DNA of 7,686 nt. Origin: Prolixibacteraceae bacterium UBA5740. Its GTDB lineage: Bacteria > Bacteroidota > Bacteroidia > Bacteroidales > Prolixibacteraceae. Positions 1 to 6,704 of this stretch are shown in pieces. Position 1 is the first letter of the stretch. Each line of letters begins with the position of its first letter. The notes under the pieces were generated by a model, which had not been told where the DNA came from, ran no database searches, and saw only the letters and a list, made by a program, of their open reading frames with translations. The stretch lies in NCBI GenBank assembly GCA_002419285.1, contig DIFU01000097.1, positions 1 to 7,686 on the forward strand. The letters run 5' to 3'. Position numbers and translations under genes: made by a program.

Positions 1-54
1 CTTCCCCGGAATAATCATAATCAGGAGCATCAGAATGTTGGTGTACCTTTTCAT
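1..54 (-). CDS. Start of a secreted protein, probably TolC-family outer-membrane efflux channel (partial)
   Basis: An ATG (complement of 52-54) opens a frame that stays open for 18 codons to the window edge. The visible residues are M-K-R-Y-T-N followed by a hydrophobic stretch (I-L-M-L-L-I-M-I-I-P-G), which looks like the n-region and h-region of a Sec signal peptide. The gene begins 72 bp after the stop of the MacA-like adaptor and on the same strand, so it is probably the last part of the pump cluster. In Bacteroidota loci of this build, the gene next to the adaptor is usually a TolC-type outer-membrane protein. That identity rests on position and on the signal peptide alone, because no family motif is visible. 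No Shine-Dalgarno sequence is apparent. Confidence 0.55.
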   Translation of the reverse strand, partial: MKRYTNILMLLIMIIPGK

Positions 55-126
55 GCTAATTATATTATTGATTCGCAGAGGTATTTATTAAGACTAATTC
101 ATTGAAGTAAATGTAGTTAAGCTTTA

Positions 127-1260
127 TCAAGCTTGTTCCTTGGTTTTTGCCTTTTCTTCTGCCTTAAGCTTCTTCAGATCCAGCTTTTCACCTTTCACTT
201 TGTCTTCCATCTTGAGGCCTTCCAATATTTCGATGTTTATTCCGTCTGACAATCCGGTTTTCACAATTCGTTTTTCAAACTGCTGTTCTTCTGTTTCCAC
301 CTCTACATAAGCGGTATCATTATCAAAATGAAGCAGCCCTTCGGGAATCGTGACAACACTGTCGCGACGCGAAAGGACAATATTTGCATTGGCGCTGTAT
401 CCCGACCTGATAAACTGTCCTTCCTTCAAAATTACGTCTGCTTTGATCTCAAACTGAATAGCCCCGTTTTCTGATTTTCCTTTTGGGGCGATATACTTCA
501 ATACGGCATCGTATTTTTCGTCGTCAATGGCCCCAATGGTAAGTTCAATGTTCATTCCTTCAGTAATTTTACCCACTTCGGTTTCATCTACTTTTCCAAT
601 GAAGATCATGTCTTTCATATCAGCAACGATGGCCATGGTTGTGCCGGCATTGAATGTGTTGGCCTGAATTACAGAAAAACCTTCCTTTACGGGAACATCC
701 AGTACCATCCCGTCGATGGTTGAACGGATCAGCGTATTTGTGGTAGTCGCCGATGATTTGGTGACTCCCTTTCGGATCAGTTCCAGGTTGTTTTCTGCGG
801 CTTCAAGTTCCTCTCTGTAAGAATCGTATGATAGCCTTGCTTTCTGGTATTCCTCTTTTGAAATTACCTGTTTCTCGAACAAGGTGGCTTGCCGTTCGAA
901 ATCGATCTTTGCATCCTCAAAAGTCAGTTTTGCACGGTTGACCCTTGATTCGGCATTGTTCAGGTTTACCATATCAGGTATAATGTTGACCCGAGCCAAG
1001 ATATCCCCCTTACGTACCATTGTTCCGGCCTCGATGAAGATTTCGTCAATAATTCCGGAGACTTGAGGTTTAATCTCAATTTCCCTGCGGGGTTCCACTG
1101 AACCGGTAGCAACCGTTTTCTTCACGATGCTGTTGATCTCCGGAGATTTGACTTCAAATTTCTCCGGTTCGGGTTTTGATTTCTTGTACAAGAACCCCAG
1201 AGTGCCTAAAAATATGGCTGCCAGGGTGATCAGGCCGATGATTCTGAGTGCTTTTTTCAT
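127..1260 (-). CDS. MacA/HlyD-like periplasmic adaptor (membrane fusion protein) of an ABC efflux pump
   Basis: A 377-residue protein of normal length for a MacA/RND-type membrane fusion protein. Residues 5-24 form one hydrophobic segment after M-K-K, an uncleaved inner-membrane anchor or signal; there is no lipobox cysteine. Residues about 50-95 (ATGSVEPRREIEIKPQVSG, then V-x-x-G-D-I-L-A) are the first half of the lipoyl-like domain. Residues about 98-165 are a charged, heptad-like coiled-coil hairpin. The second lipoyl half follows (RSTIDGMVLDVPVKEGFSV, 179-197), and then beta-barrel and membrane-proximal domains to about 350. The tail is rich in Lys and Glu. Family knowledge: the adaptor links the inner-membrane transporter to a TolC-type channel and stimulates the ATPase. 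It follows the second permease after 68 bp and precedes a likely outer-membrane gene. The ATG start directly precedes the anchor. The substrate cannot be read from the sequence. Confidence 0.9.
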   Translation of the reverse strand: MKKALRIIGLITLAAIFLGTLGFLYKKSKPEPEKFEVKSPEINSIVKKTVATGSVEPRREIEIKPQVSGIIDEIFIEAGTMVRKGDILARVNIIPDMVNLNNAESRVNRAKLTFEDAKIDFERQATLFEKQVISKEEYQKARLSYDSYREELEAAENNLELIRKGVTKSSATTTNTLIRSTIDGMVLDVPVKEGFSVIQANTFNAGTTMAIVADMKDMIFIGKVDETEVGKITEGMNIELTIGAIDDEKYDAVLKYIAPKGKSENGAIQFEIKADVILKEGQFIRSGYSANANIVLSRRDSVVTIPEGLLHFDNDTAYVEVETEEQQFEKRIVKTGLSDGINIEILEGLKMEDKVKGEKLDLKKLKAEEKAKTKEQA

Positions 1261-1328
1261 TGTGTTAGTATTTTTTGATTGTTTCTGTTATTTGCTTTTT
1301 ACGAATATTGTCAAGACCATTCGATTTG

Positions 1329-2594
1329 TTATTCTTCCCTTAGGGCTTCTATTGGTTTGATGCTCAATGCTCTTTTCGCCGGAATTGAACCGGCAAAAAG
1401 TCCGGCAATTACCAATACCGCGAGAGATGCAAGTGCTATATTGAGATTCACCTCTGGATTACGGAAAAATATTTCATCTCCTCCCTTCGATTGCATTTCC
1501 AATGCCTTATTAACGAGTTCGAGGAGTCCAACACCAAGGGAAAGTCCGATGTAACCGGCAACGGTAGTCAGTACGACACTTTCCAGCATGATTTGGGAAA
1601 TGATGGTTGAAGGCCTGGCACCCAATGCGCGCTGAACTCCAATCTCCTTGGTTCGTTCCCTGACAATGACCAGCATGATGTTGCTGACACCGATGACTCC
1701 AGCCATTAGTGTCCCAATTCCCACAATCCAAGTAAGAATCCCGATCCCCAGGAACAGCCCGCTGATCTGTTGAAACTGTTTTTCGATATTGACGCTCTGT
1801 AAAGCCTGGGTATCGGTGGGTGCAATACTGTGTCGCTTTTTGAGGATGGTTTTTATCTTTTCCTCAACAACTGAAACAGGGATTCCCTTTTTCGCGGTAA
1901 AAGCCATAAAATGCACCTGGTCGCCCATATTGAAGGTTTGCTGCATGGTTGTGAAAGGAAGGAAGACGGATTCTTCGGCTCTGCCATTAATATTGACCCG
2001 GGTTTCGGGCCTGACAACCCCAACAACCTGGTAATATACTCCTGAAATCTTCAGATACTCACCTATAGGATCTTCCTTGGCCTCAAAAAGTGTCTCGTAT
2101 ACTTTTTCGCCAATCACACAGACCTTACGACGGTCGCGTATATCCATCTCATTGATCCATCTGCCGAAAACCAGTGTATAAGGGTCAATTTTAACGTATT
2201 CAGGATAATCACCCTTGATATTATAGGATCCTGAAAGCCTGCCTCGGATTACATTGTTGGAAGACCCAAATTGGCCAAAATTCTTGGGCGTGAGAAATTC
2301 CAGTTCCGGCACATTCGCTTTCAGGTACACCAGGTCGTCTGAATTGAAAAGCCAGTATCTTCCCCTGGTAAATCCTTTGTATGGTTCACTTGTCCTGTCG
2401 GTCCAAATAAAGGCCGAATTGGTGGCAAACTTGGCAACACCCTCCACAATACCGTTTTTCAGTCCATTGCTTGCACCCGACATGATGATCAGCATGAAGA
2501 TTCCCCAAAAAACCCCGAAGGCAGTCAGCAGGCTACGGACTTTATTCTTGGTCAGTGCATGCCATATTTCGTTCCAGCGATCTATATCAAACAT
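1329..2594 (-). CDS. MacB/FtsX-type ABC transporter permease, second of a tandem pair
   Basis: A 421-residue ABC permease of the MacB type without an ATPase domain. Residues about 20-42 form TM1 (LLTAFGVFWGIFMLIIMSG). Residues about 45-275 are the periplasmic MacB_PCD domain. The C-terminal FtsX domain has TM2 at about 284-310, a coupling segment RERTKEIGVQRALGARPS at 312-329, TM3 at about 331-360 and TM4 at about 384-403. The tail PAKRALSIKPIEALREE is typical of the family. The frame can be extended 4 codons upstream to a TTG at 2604-2606, but I choose the ATG at 2592-2594 because it aligns exactly with the start MFDID-W of the neighbouring paralogue. It lies 68 bp after the first permease and 68 bp before the adaptor. 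It probably forms a heterodimer with that paralogue, powered by the ATPase encoded first in the operon. This is inference from the gene order. Confidence 0.9.
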   Translation of the reverse strand: MFDIDRWNEIWHALTKNKVRSLLTAFGVFWGIFMLIIMSGASNGLKNGIVEGVAKFATNSAFIWTDRTSEPYKGFTRGRYWLFNSDDLVYLKANVPELEFLTPKNFGQFGSSNNVIRGRLSGSYNIKGDYPEYVKIDPYTLVFGRWINEMDIRDRRKVCVIGEKVYETLFEAKEDPIGEYLKISGVYYQVVGVVRPETRVNINGRAEESVFLPFTTMQQTFNMGDQVHFMAFTAKKGIPVSVVEEKIKTILKKRHSIAPTDTQALQSVNIEKQFQQISGLFLGIGILTWIVGIGTLMAGVIGVSNIMLVIVRERTKEIGVQRALGARPSTIISQIMLESVVLTTVAGYIGLSLGVGLLELVNKALEMQSKGGDEIFFRNPEVNLNIALASLAVLVIAGLFAGSIPAKRALSIKPIEALREE

Positions 2595-2662
2595 GGTAAA
2601 TTTCAATTTGGGTTTCCGGTTTAATAATCAGATTAAGCATTCCCTTTATAATGACTCCAGGC

Positions 2663-3919
2663 TTATTCATCGTGCAGGGCTTCAATAGGTTTAACTTTGG
2701 CTGCCTTTCTTGCAGGAATATAGCCGGCAAGTGCTCCAGATAGGATCAGGATAAGGGTGGCAGCAACTGCCGTCCCAAAATCAACGGTTGGATTCATAAA
2801 GAAGATCTGTTCTCCGCTGCCGGAAGCCATCATCTGTTCAAGCGCATAATTAAAGCCTTCCATCAGTCCGACTCCAAGAACAAGTCCAATATACCCCGCA
2901 ATGGTTGTGATCAGGATAGATTCGAGCAGAATGAGTCCAATCACGGAAGCGGGTGATGCTCCCAACGCCTTGCGGATTCCGATTTCCCTGGTACGTTCCT
3001 TGACCAGGATCAGCATGATGTTGCTTACACCCACAATTCCCGCAATCAGGGTTCCTATTCCTATGATCCAGACAAACATTTTGATGGCTTGAAAGATTTT
3101 CATGGTACGCATATACTCAGTTAACATATTGAATGATCCCATTGCTTTCTGGTCGGTTGGATCAAAACTGTGGCGCGAAGCCATTTGTTGCCTGATGTTT
3201 TCGCCGATGGCTTCAGCCTCCTCGGTCGTCTTTACCATTTCGGTGGTGATGGCAAAAGTATGCACCCTGTTCCCTCCCCCGTAAATTCTTTGGGCTGTGG
3301 TGAAAGGCATGTAAGCTTGACGGTTGTCACGTGATCTCGGATCATACGAAACGCCAACGACCATAAACGGGACATTGCCAATATTGATGTATTTCCCTAA
3401 AGGATCTACCTCCTTGAACAGCGCCTTGCGTATATCATCTCCGATCACCACAACTTTCCTGTAATCCATCATGTCAAGATCATTGATGAATCTTCCCGAC
3501 GAGATCTTGATTTTCTCCATGTCGGCAAGGGCAGGATAGCAAGTGCTTGTCGTAAAAGAGCCATATTCCTTCCCATATGAATAAGTGATGTCGCCCCTCA
3601 AGTAAAAGCGGGCTGAGACCTTGTCAACCCCTTCGGCTTTGCCGACAAGATAATCGTAATCCTCATTGTTGAACCTGATTTCCCTGCCTTCCTTATATCC
3701 TTTGTATGGGATGGATGTTTCACCTGTCCACATCCACATGATGTTTTCTGCATTATCTGAAAACTGTGACCTGACTCCATTCTGTAGTCCGTTTCCCGAA
3801 CCCAGAAGTACCATCAGCATAAAAATTCCCCAGGCAACGGAGAAACCCGTCAGAAATGTCCGCAGTTTGTTTTTTCTGATGGTGCTGAATATTTCCTGCC
3901 ATATATCAATGTCAAACAT
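2663..3919 (-). CDS. MacB/FtsX-type ABC transporter permease, first of a tandem pair
   Basis: A 418-residue ABC permease with the same architecture as its downstream neighbour. TM1 is at about 21-42 (FLTGFSVAWGIFMLMVLLG), followed by a periplasmic MacB_PCD domain to about 275. TM2 is at about 283-306, with a coupling segment KERTREIGIRKALGASPAS at 307-325. TM3 is at about 327-355 and TM4 at about 382-402. The C-terminal motif is PARKAAKVKPIEALHDE. Shared landmarks with the paralogue include MFDID-W-EI at the N-terminus, PYKG near residue 71, FTT near 206, IGIGTL near 286 and IFF-NP near 372, so the pair arose by duplication with strong divergence in the periplasmic domain. The ATG lies 11 bp after the ATPase stop, which indicates co-transcription. 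These transporters act mechanically on periplasmic substrates; which one is exported here cannot be told. Confidence 0.9.
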   Translation of the reverse strand: MFDIDIWQEIFSTIRKNKLRTFLTGFSVAWGIFMLMVLLGSGNGLQNGVRSQFSDNAENIMWMWTGETSIPYKGYKEGREIRFNNEDYDYLVGKAEGVDKVSARFYLRGDITYSYGKEYGSFTTSTCYPALADMEKIKISSGRFINDLDMMDYRKVVVIGDDIRKALFKEVDPLGKYINIGNVPFMVVGVSYDPRSRDNRQAYMPFTTAQRIYGGGNRVHTFAITTEMVKTTEEAEAIGENIRQQMASRHSFDPTDQKAMGSFNMLTEYMRTMKIFQAIKMFVWIIGIGTLIAGIVGVSNIMLILVKERTREIGIRKALGASPASVIGLILLESILITTIAGYIGLVLGVGLMEGFNYALEQMMASGSGEQIFFMNPTVDFGTAVAATLILILSGALAGYIPARKAAKVKPIEALHDE

Positions 3920-3930
3920 AGTCTTTGGTA

Positions 3931-4644
3931 TTATTCAGCTAAAACCCTGTCCCTGTACATTTGCAGATCTCCATTCTTAATGACCTCGGCTATTACGCCA
4001 TCGCGTAAACGGATGATTTTTCTGGTCATGGAGGCGATGTCGTGTTCGTGGGTTACAATTATCACTGTAATCCCCTGGTCGTTCACTTCCTTCAGGATAT
4101 CCATTACCTCGAAGGAGGTTGTTGTATCGAGCGCTCCTGTTGGTTCATCTGCAAGAATTACTTTTGGGTTGGAAATCAGTGCTCTGGCTATCGCAACTCT
4201 CTGTTTTTGTCCCCCAGATAATTCACTCGGCAGGTGATCGGCCCAGTCTTTCAATCCCATCCTGTCGAGGTATTCCATGGCTATCACATTGCGTTTCCGG
4301 CGACTCACTTTTTGATAATAGAGTGGCAGTGCCACATTTTCCCTGGCATTCTTGAAGGAGATGAGGTTGAATGACTGAAATACAAACCCGATCATTTCAT
4401 TGCGTAGCATGGCGGCTTTGGTTTCGTTCAGACTTTTTATCTTTTTGCCGTTCAAGACATAAGATCCACTGTCGTAGTCATCCAAAATTCCCAGGATATT
4501 CAGAAGGGTCGATTTGCCTGATCCGGAGGAACCCATAATAGAAACAAACTCGCCAGCACCTATTTCAAGGTCAATTCCTTTCAATACATGCAGCGAGTTG
4601 TTACCTGTAACATATGACTTATGAACACTATCTAAAACAATCAT
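3931..4644 (-). CDS. ABC transporter ATP-binding protein, MacB/LolD family
   Basis: A 237-residue cytoplasmic ATPase, the usual length for a LolD/MacB-type stand-alone nucleotide-binding subunit. All catalytic motifs are present: Walker A GSSGSGKST at 38-46, Q-loop glutamine at 90 (FVFQSFNL), signature LSGGQ at 142-146, Walker B VILADEP at 162-168 with catalytic Glu167, D-loop ALD at 171-173, and switch His199 (VTHEHD). The segment LNETKAAMLRNEMIGFVFQ before the Q-loop is characteristic of the lipoprotein and macrolide exporter subfamily. It is the first gene of the minus-strand cluster and is followed after 11 bp by the first permease. It should energise the permease pair by ATP hydrolysis. 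The start ATG opens the conserved MIVLDSVHKSY beta-strand region. No strong Shine-Dalgarno sequence precedes it. Confidence 0.93.
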   Translation of the reverse strand: MIVLDSVHKSYVTGNNSLHVLKGIDLEIGAGEFVSIMGSSGSGKSTLLNILGILDDYDSGSYVLNGKKIKSLNETKAAMLRNEMIGFVFQSFNLISFKNARENVALPLYYQKVSRRKRNVIAMEYLDRMGLKDWADHLPSELSGGQKQRVAIARALISNPKVILADEPTGALDTTTSFEVMDILKEVNDQGITVIIVTHEHDIASMTRKIIRLRDGVIAEVIKNGDLQMYRDRVLAE

Positions 4645-5029
4645 GGCAATTAGTTTTTAGTTTTCCGTTTAAATTGTATTTCAAAATTCGGCTTATGTGG
4701 CCCAAATGCATATTCTTTACCGATAAACGGCCGGTTATTATCCGTAAATGACAAATTATTCCTAATAAAGGGATAGTTTTTAATGGCTTTCGGGGTATTA
4801 GACGGTTAACCGGTAGAATCGTTACAGTTAACTGGAATTTTGTGTTTTTACATGCCGCCGTTCTCCGGTCATCAATTTGAAAATGAGTTTTAACCGAAGG
4901 AACGCATAACTGTTTTATACTTTGGATGACCTGCGTTTGAAGTCACTGGATCCTTTGAATTGTAAAAATATCAACCCTGGGAGTAACAATTTAGAAGCAA
5001 TTTAAATTTATTGCTTTCATTTATTCTGT
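4645..5029. other. Intergenic region upstream of the efflux operon, no gene recognised
   Basis: This 385-bp AT-rich stretch lies between the divergent ATPase gene and the trpB2 leader. I found only very short frames on both strands (for example 13 codons from the ATG at 4852), with no recognisable protein and no tRNA-like or riboswitch-like structure. The promoter of the minus-strand efflux operon should lie here, but I could not find a convincing paired -33/-7 motif for it. The region holds two GTTAAC-centred palindromes (listed separately) and an imperfect 16-bp palindrome at 4723-4738 (ATAA-A-CGGCCG-G-TTAT). Confidence 0.6.
4803..4834. promoter_or_regulatory. Pair of 10-bp GTTAAC-centred palindromes, possible operator
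   Basis: CGGTTAACCG at 4803-4812 and CAGTTAACTG at 4825-4834 are both perfect 10-bp palindromes that share the core GTTAAC. Their centres are 22 bp apart, close to two turns of the helix, so dimeric regulators bound to both would sit on the same face. The pair lies about 160-190 bp upstream of the ATPase start and about 245-280 bp upstream of the trpB2 leader. A binding role is inference from symmetry and spacing. No regulator gene is present in the window. Confidence 0.35.
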
Positions 5030-5059
5030 TTTGATGAATGAAATTAATAGTTATTTTTA
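5030..5059 (+). promoter_or_regulatory. Candidate Bacteroidota-type promoter for the trpB2 leader transcript
   Basis: A TTTG at 5030-5033 is followed 18 bp later by TATTTTTA at 5052-5059, which matches five of six fixed positions of the Bacteroidota -7 consensus TAnnTTTG. The usual spacing to the -33 TTTG is near 19-21 bp. Transcription would start at about 5064, just before the leader ATG at 5080. The match is imperfect in AT-rich DNA, so this is tentative. A more upstream start would allow a longer leader from the in-frame ATG at 5038. Confidence 0.3.
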
Positions 5060-5079
5060 CCGCAATTAAAGAAACAGAA

Positions 5080-5145
5080 ATGATTCATTCGAACTTTCAT
5101 AACGGTAATTGGTGGTGGTGGCACAATAATGTGATCATCGCGTAA
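5080..5145 (+). CDS. trpL: Tryptophan leader peptide with four consecutive Trp codons
   Basis: A 21-codon frame from ATG (5080-5082) to TAA (5143-5145). Residues 11-14 are WWWW, encoded by four tandem TGG codons at 5110-5121, flanked by G-N before and H-N-N after. Tryptophan is normally about one percent of residues, so four in a row in so short a frame is strongly diagnostic of an amino-acid leader peptide. The peptide itself probably has no function: its translation would sense charged tRNA-Trp. An intrinsic terminator starts 30 bp after the stop, and trpB2 follows. The region before the ATG is A-rich (AAAGAAACAGAA) without a clear Shine-Dalgarno sequence. An in-frame ATG at 5038-5040 would give a 35-residue version, but the candidate promoter favours the short form. 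The name follows function, not homology to the enterobacterial trpL. Confidence 0.85.
   Translation: MIHSNFHNGNWWWWHNNVIIA
5115..5141 (+). promoter_or_regulatory. Attenuator hairpin 1:2 (candidate pause or protector hairpin)
   Basis: The Trp codons form the 5' arm of a hairpin. Positions 5115-5121 pair with 5135-5141 and 5122-5125 (CACA) pair with 5130-5133 (TGTG), leaving the loop ATAA (5126-5129) and one bulged A at 5134. That makes 11 pairs, three of them G-T wobbles. A ribosome on the Trp codons would melt it. Its 3' arm touches the first two bases of the antiterminator segment (5140-5141), so by itself it competes only weakly with the antiterminator. Pairing was traced by eye; no energies were calculated. 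Confidence 0.45.
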
Positions 5146-5198
5146 ACAATGGCGTCCGGCTTGAAAGTACCTATGAAGAAGGGATTTGTTGTTTGCGC
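5140..5198 (+). promoter_or_regulatory. Attenuator antiterminator hairpin 2:3 (candidate)
   Basis: GCGTAAACAA at 5140-5149, which includes the last leader codon and the TAA stop, is complementary over all 10 bases (one wobble) to TTGTTTGCGC at 5189-5198. Pairing can continue through 5150-5152 with 5186-5188 (wobbles), 5155-5157 with 5182-5184 and 5160-5162 with 5179-5181, across a small internal loop and a two-base bulge. This would consume the whole 5' arm and loop of the terminator. A ribosome stalled at the Trp codons leaves the segment free; one that reaches the stop codon covers it. The structure was traced by eye. Confidence 0.55.
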
Positions 5199-5217
5199 AG
5201 CAAATCCCTTCTTTTTT
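5176..5217 (+). terminator. Intrinsic terminator of the trp attenuator, upstream of trpB2
   Basis: AAGAAGGGATTTGTTG (5176-5191) pairs with CAGCAAATCCCTTCTT (5198-5213) over 16 bp with a single T-G wobble at 5189/5200. The loop is TTTGCG (5192-5197). The 3' arm runs into a T-run (5212-5217), so it works as a terminator on the plus strand only: the minus-strand side has no T-tract. There is no full-length gene just upstream on the plus strand that would need a terminator here, only the Trp-rich leader frame. That position, with trpB2 starting about 55 bp later, indicates attenuation rather than ordinary end-of-operon termination. Confidence 0.88.
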
Positions 5218-5272
5218 ATGTCATCTCTGAGTATTTCAAAACAAGGAATTAACCAATAAATGTATTGTGATT

Positions 5273-6646
5273 ATGACACGATTAAAAAAGATTTTACTGG
5301 ACGAATCGGAAATGCCACGGCAGTGGTATAATCTTACCCCCGATCTTTTAAGTCCGTTGAATCCCCCCCTGGGCCCGGGAGGAAAGCCAATTACCCCTGA
5401 GATGTTGGCACCAGTATTCCCAATGAACCTGATTGAACAGGAAGTTAGCCAGCAACGCTGGATTGATATCCCGGAAGAAATCCGGAATATTCTGGTGCAG
5501 TGGCGTCCGAGTCCGTTGATCAGGGCCTATGAGCTGGAGGAAGCATTGGGTACTCCAGCAAAGATTTATTACAAAAACGAGAGCGTATCACCTGCCGGTA
5601 GTCATAAACCCAATACAGCCATTGCCCAGGCATGGTACAATAAGCAATTCGGGATTAAGCGGCTTACTACCGAAACCGGTGCCGGCCAGTGGGGAGCAGC
5701 CCTTTCCTATGCCGGTGCTTTGATTGGTCTCGAAGTGAAGGTGTTCATGGTCAGGGTTAGTTTCGACCAGAAACCTTTTCGCAAACTGATGATGCAGACC
5801 TGGGGAGGTACTTGTATTGCCAGTCCCAGTACTGAAACACAGGCTGGTCGGAACATCCTTGAAAAATACCCTGATACCCCAGGTAGTCTTGGAATTGCTA
5901 TCAGTGAGGCGATTGAAGCGGCAGTGACCGATCCAACAGGACAGACCCGATATTCCCTTGGATCGGTTCTGAACCATGTCATGTTGCACCAGACAATCAT
6001 CGGACTTGAGGCCAAGAAACAGCTTGCCAAGGTGGGAATAAAAAAACCTGACGTTGTGATTGGTTGTTGCGGTGGTGGAAGTAACTTTGCAGGTTTAGCA
6101 TTCCCATTCATTTATGATAAGGTGAATGGCGCCGACATTCAGATTATTGGTGCTGAGCCATTCTCTTGTCCCACTCTTACCAAAGCGCCGTTTATCTATG
6201 ATCATGGCGATGTAGCTGAAATGACACCGCTTCTGCCCATGTACAGTCTTGGGCATAACTTTATCCCTGCACCGATTCATGCCGGAGGCCTTCGTTACCA
6301 TGGCATGGCACCTTTGGTCAGTGCCGCGCTGAAGGATGGATTGATGGAAGCCCAGGCGATTCATCAGAGTGAATGTTTTGAGGCTGGCTTGCTCTTCTCC
6401 AAAACAGAAGGGATTATCCCGGCACCTGAAACCACCCATGCTATCGCTTCAGCAATTCGGGAAGCCAGGAAGGCCAAGGAAGAAGGCAAGGAAAAGGTAA
6501 TCCTATTTAATTTCAGCGGACATGGCCTCATGGACCTGGTGGGTTATGACAAATATATGACCGGCCAGCTTTCGGACTATGAATATCCGGAATCAGAAAT
6601 TGCCAGCAATCTGGAAAAACTTAAAGGATATCCGCTGCCCAGATAG
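5273..6646 (+). CDS. trpB2: Tryptophan synthase beta chain, TrpB2-type (PLP-dependent)
   Basis: A 457-residue fold-type II PLP enzyme; TrpB2 proteins are longer than the roughly 400-residue TrpB1. Visible motifs: the PLP lysine K112 in SPAGSHKPNTA, the catalytic-glutamate loop ETGAGQWG at 134-141 (TrpB1 has ETGAGQHG), the phosphate-binding loop GCCGGGSNFAG at 264-274, EPFSCPTLT at 296-304, and the C-terminal SGHG at 415-418. The N-terminal PRQWYNL and the segment before the lysine are typical of TrpB2. The expected reaction joins indole to L-serine to give L-tryptophan; at least one archaeal TrpB2 is reported to prefer O-phosphoserine, so the serine donor here is open. I choose ATG 5273; GTG 5267 in the same frame adds two residues. 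No trpA or other trp gene is adjacent. It is preceded by a Trp-rich leader with a terminator and followed by another terminator, so it is probably monocistronic and attenuated by tryptophan. Confidence 0.93.
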   Translation: MTRLKKILLDESEMPRQWYNLTPDLLSPLNPPLGPGGKPITPEMLAPVFPMNLIEQEVSQQRWIDIPEEIRNILVQWRPSPLIRAYELEEALGTPAKIYYKNESVSPAGSHKPNTAIAQAWYNKQFGIKRLTTETGAGQWGAALSYAGALIGLEVKVFMVRVSFDQKPFRKLMMQTWGGTCIASPSTETQAGRNILEKYPDTPGSLGIAISEAIEAAVTDPTGQTRYSLGSVLNHVMLHQTIIGLEAKKQLAKVGIKKPDVVIGCCGGGSNFAGLAFPFIYDKVNGADIQIIGAEPFSCPTLTKAPFIYDHGDVAEMTPLLPMYSLGHNFIPAPIHAGGLRYHGMAPLVSAALKDGLMEAQAIHQSECFEAGLLFSKTEGIIPAPETTHAIASAIREARKAKEEGKEKVILFNFSGHGLMDLVGYDKYMTGQLSDYEYPESEIASNLEKLKGYPLPR

Positions 6647-6704
6647 ATTTACATTTCCATTTTATTTTCTTATAAGGAAATGAAATTGCATAAAGAATTT
6701 TTTT

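Noticed and set aside
4723..4738. Imperfect 16-bp palindrome around CGGCCG.
   Set aside because: It has a mismatch in each arm, occurs once and has no relation to the GTTAAC dyads; it is mentioned in the intergenic entry but not called as a site.
4865..4877. The 13-mer CCGGTCATCAATT occurs here and again at 6711-6723 within the trpB2 terminator hairpin.
   Set aside because: One shared 13-mer is about what chance gives in a window of this size, and the copy at 4865 is not flanked by the complementary arm, so it is not a duplicated terminator.
5034..5069. A short frame from the ATG at 5034 in another register.
   Set aside because: It ends after 11 codons, has no amino-acid bias of regulatory interest and overlaps the promoter candidate.
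5038..5145. A 35-codon version of the leader from the in-frame ATG at 5038.
   Set aside because: The candidate promoter would start transcription after 5038, and the ATG at 5080 already gives a compact leader of usual size. It is kept only as an alternative.
5588..6111. Long minus-strand open frames within trpB2 (133 and 134 codons).
   Set aside because: They lie entirely inside a gene with intact family motifs and show no recognisable protein; they are antisense shadows.
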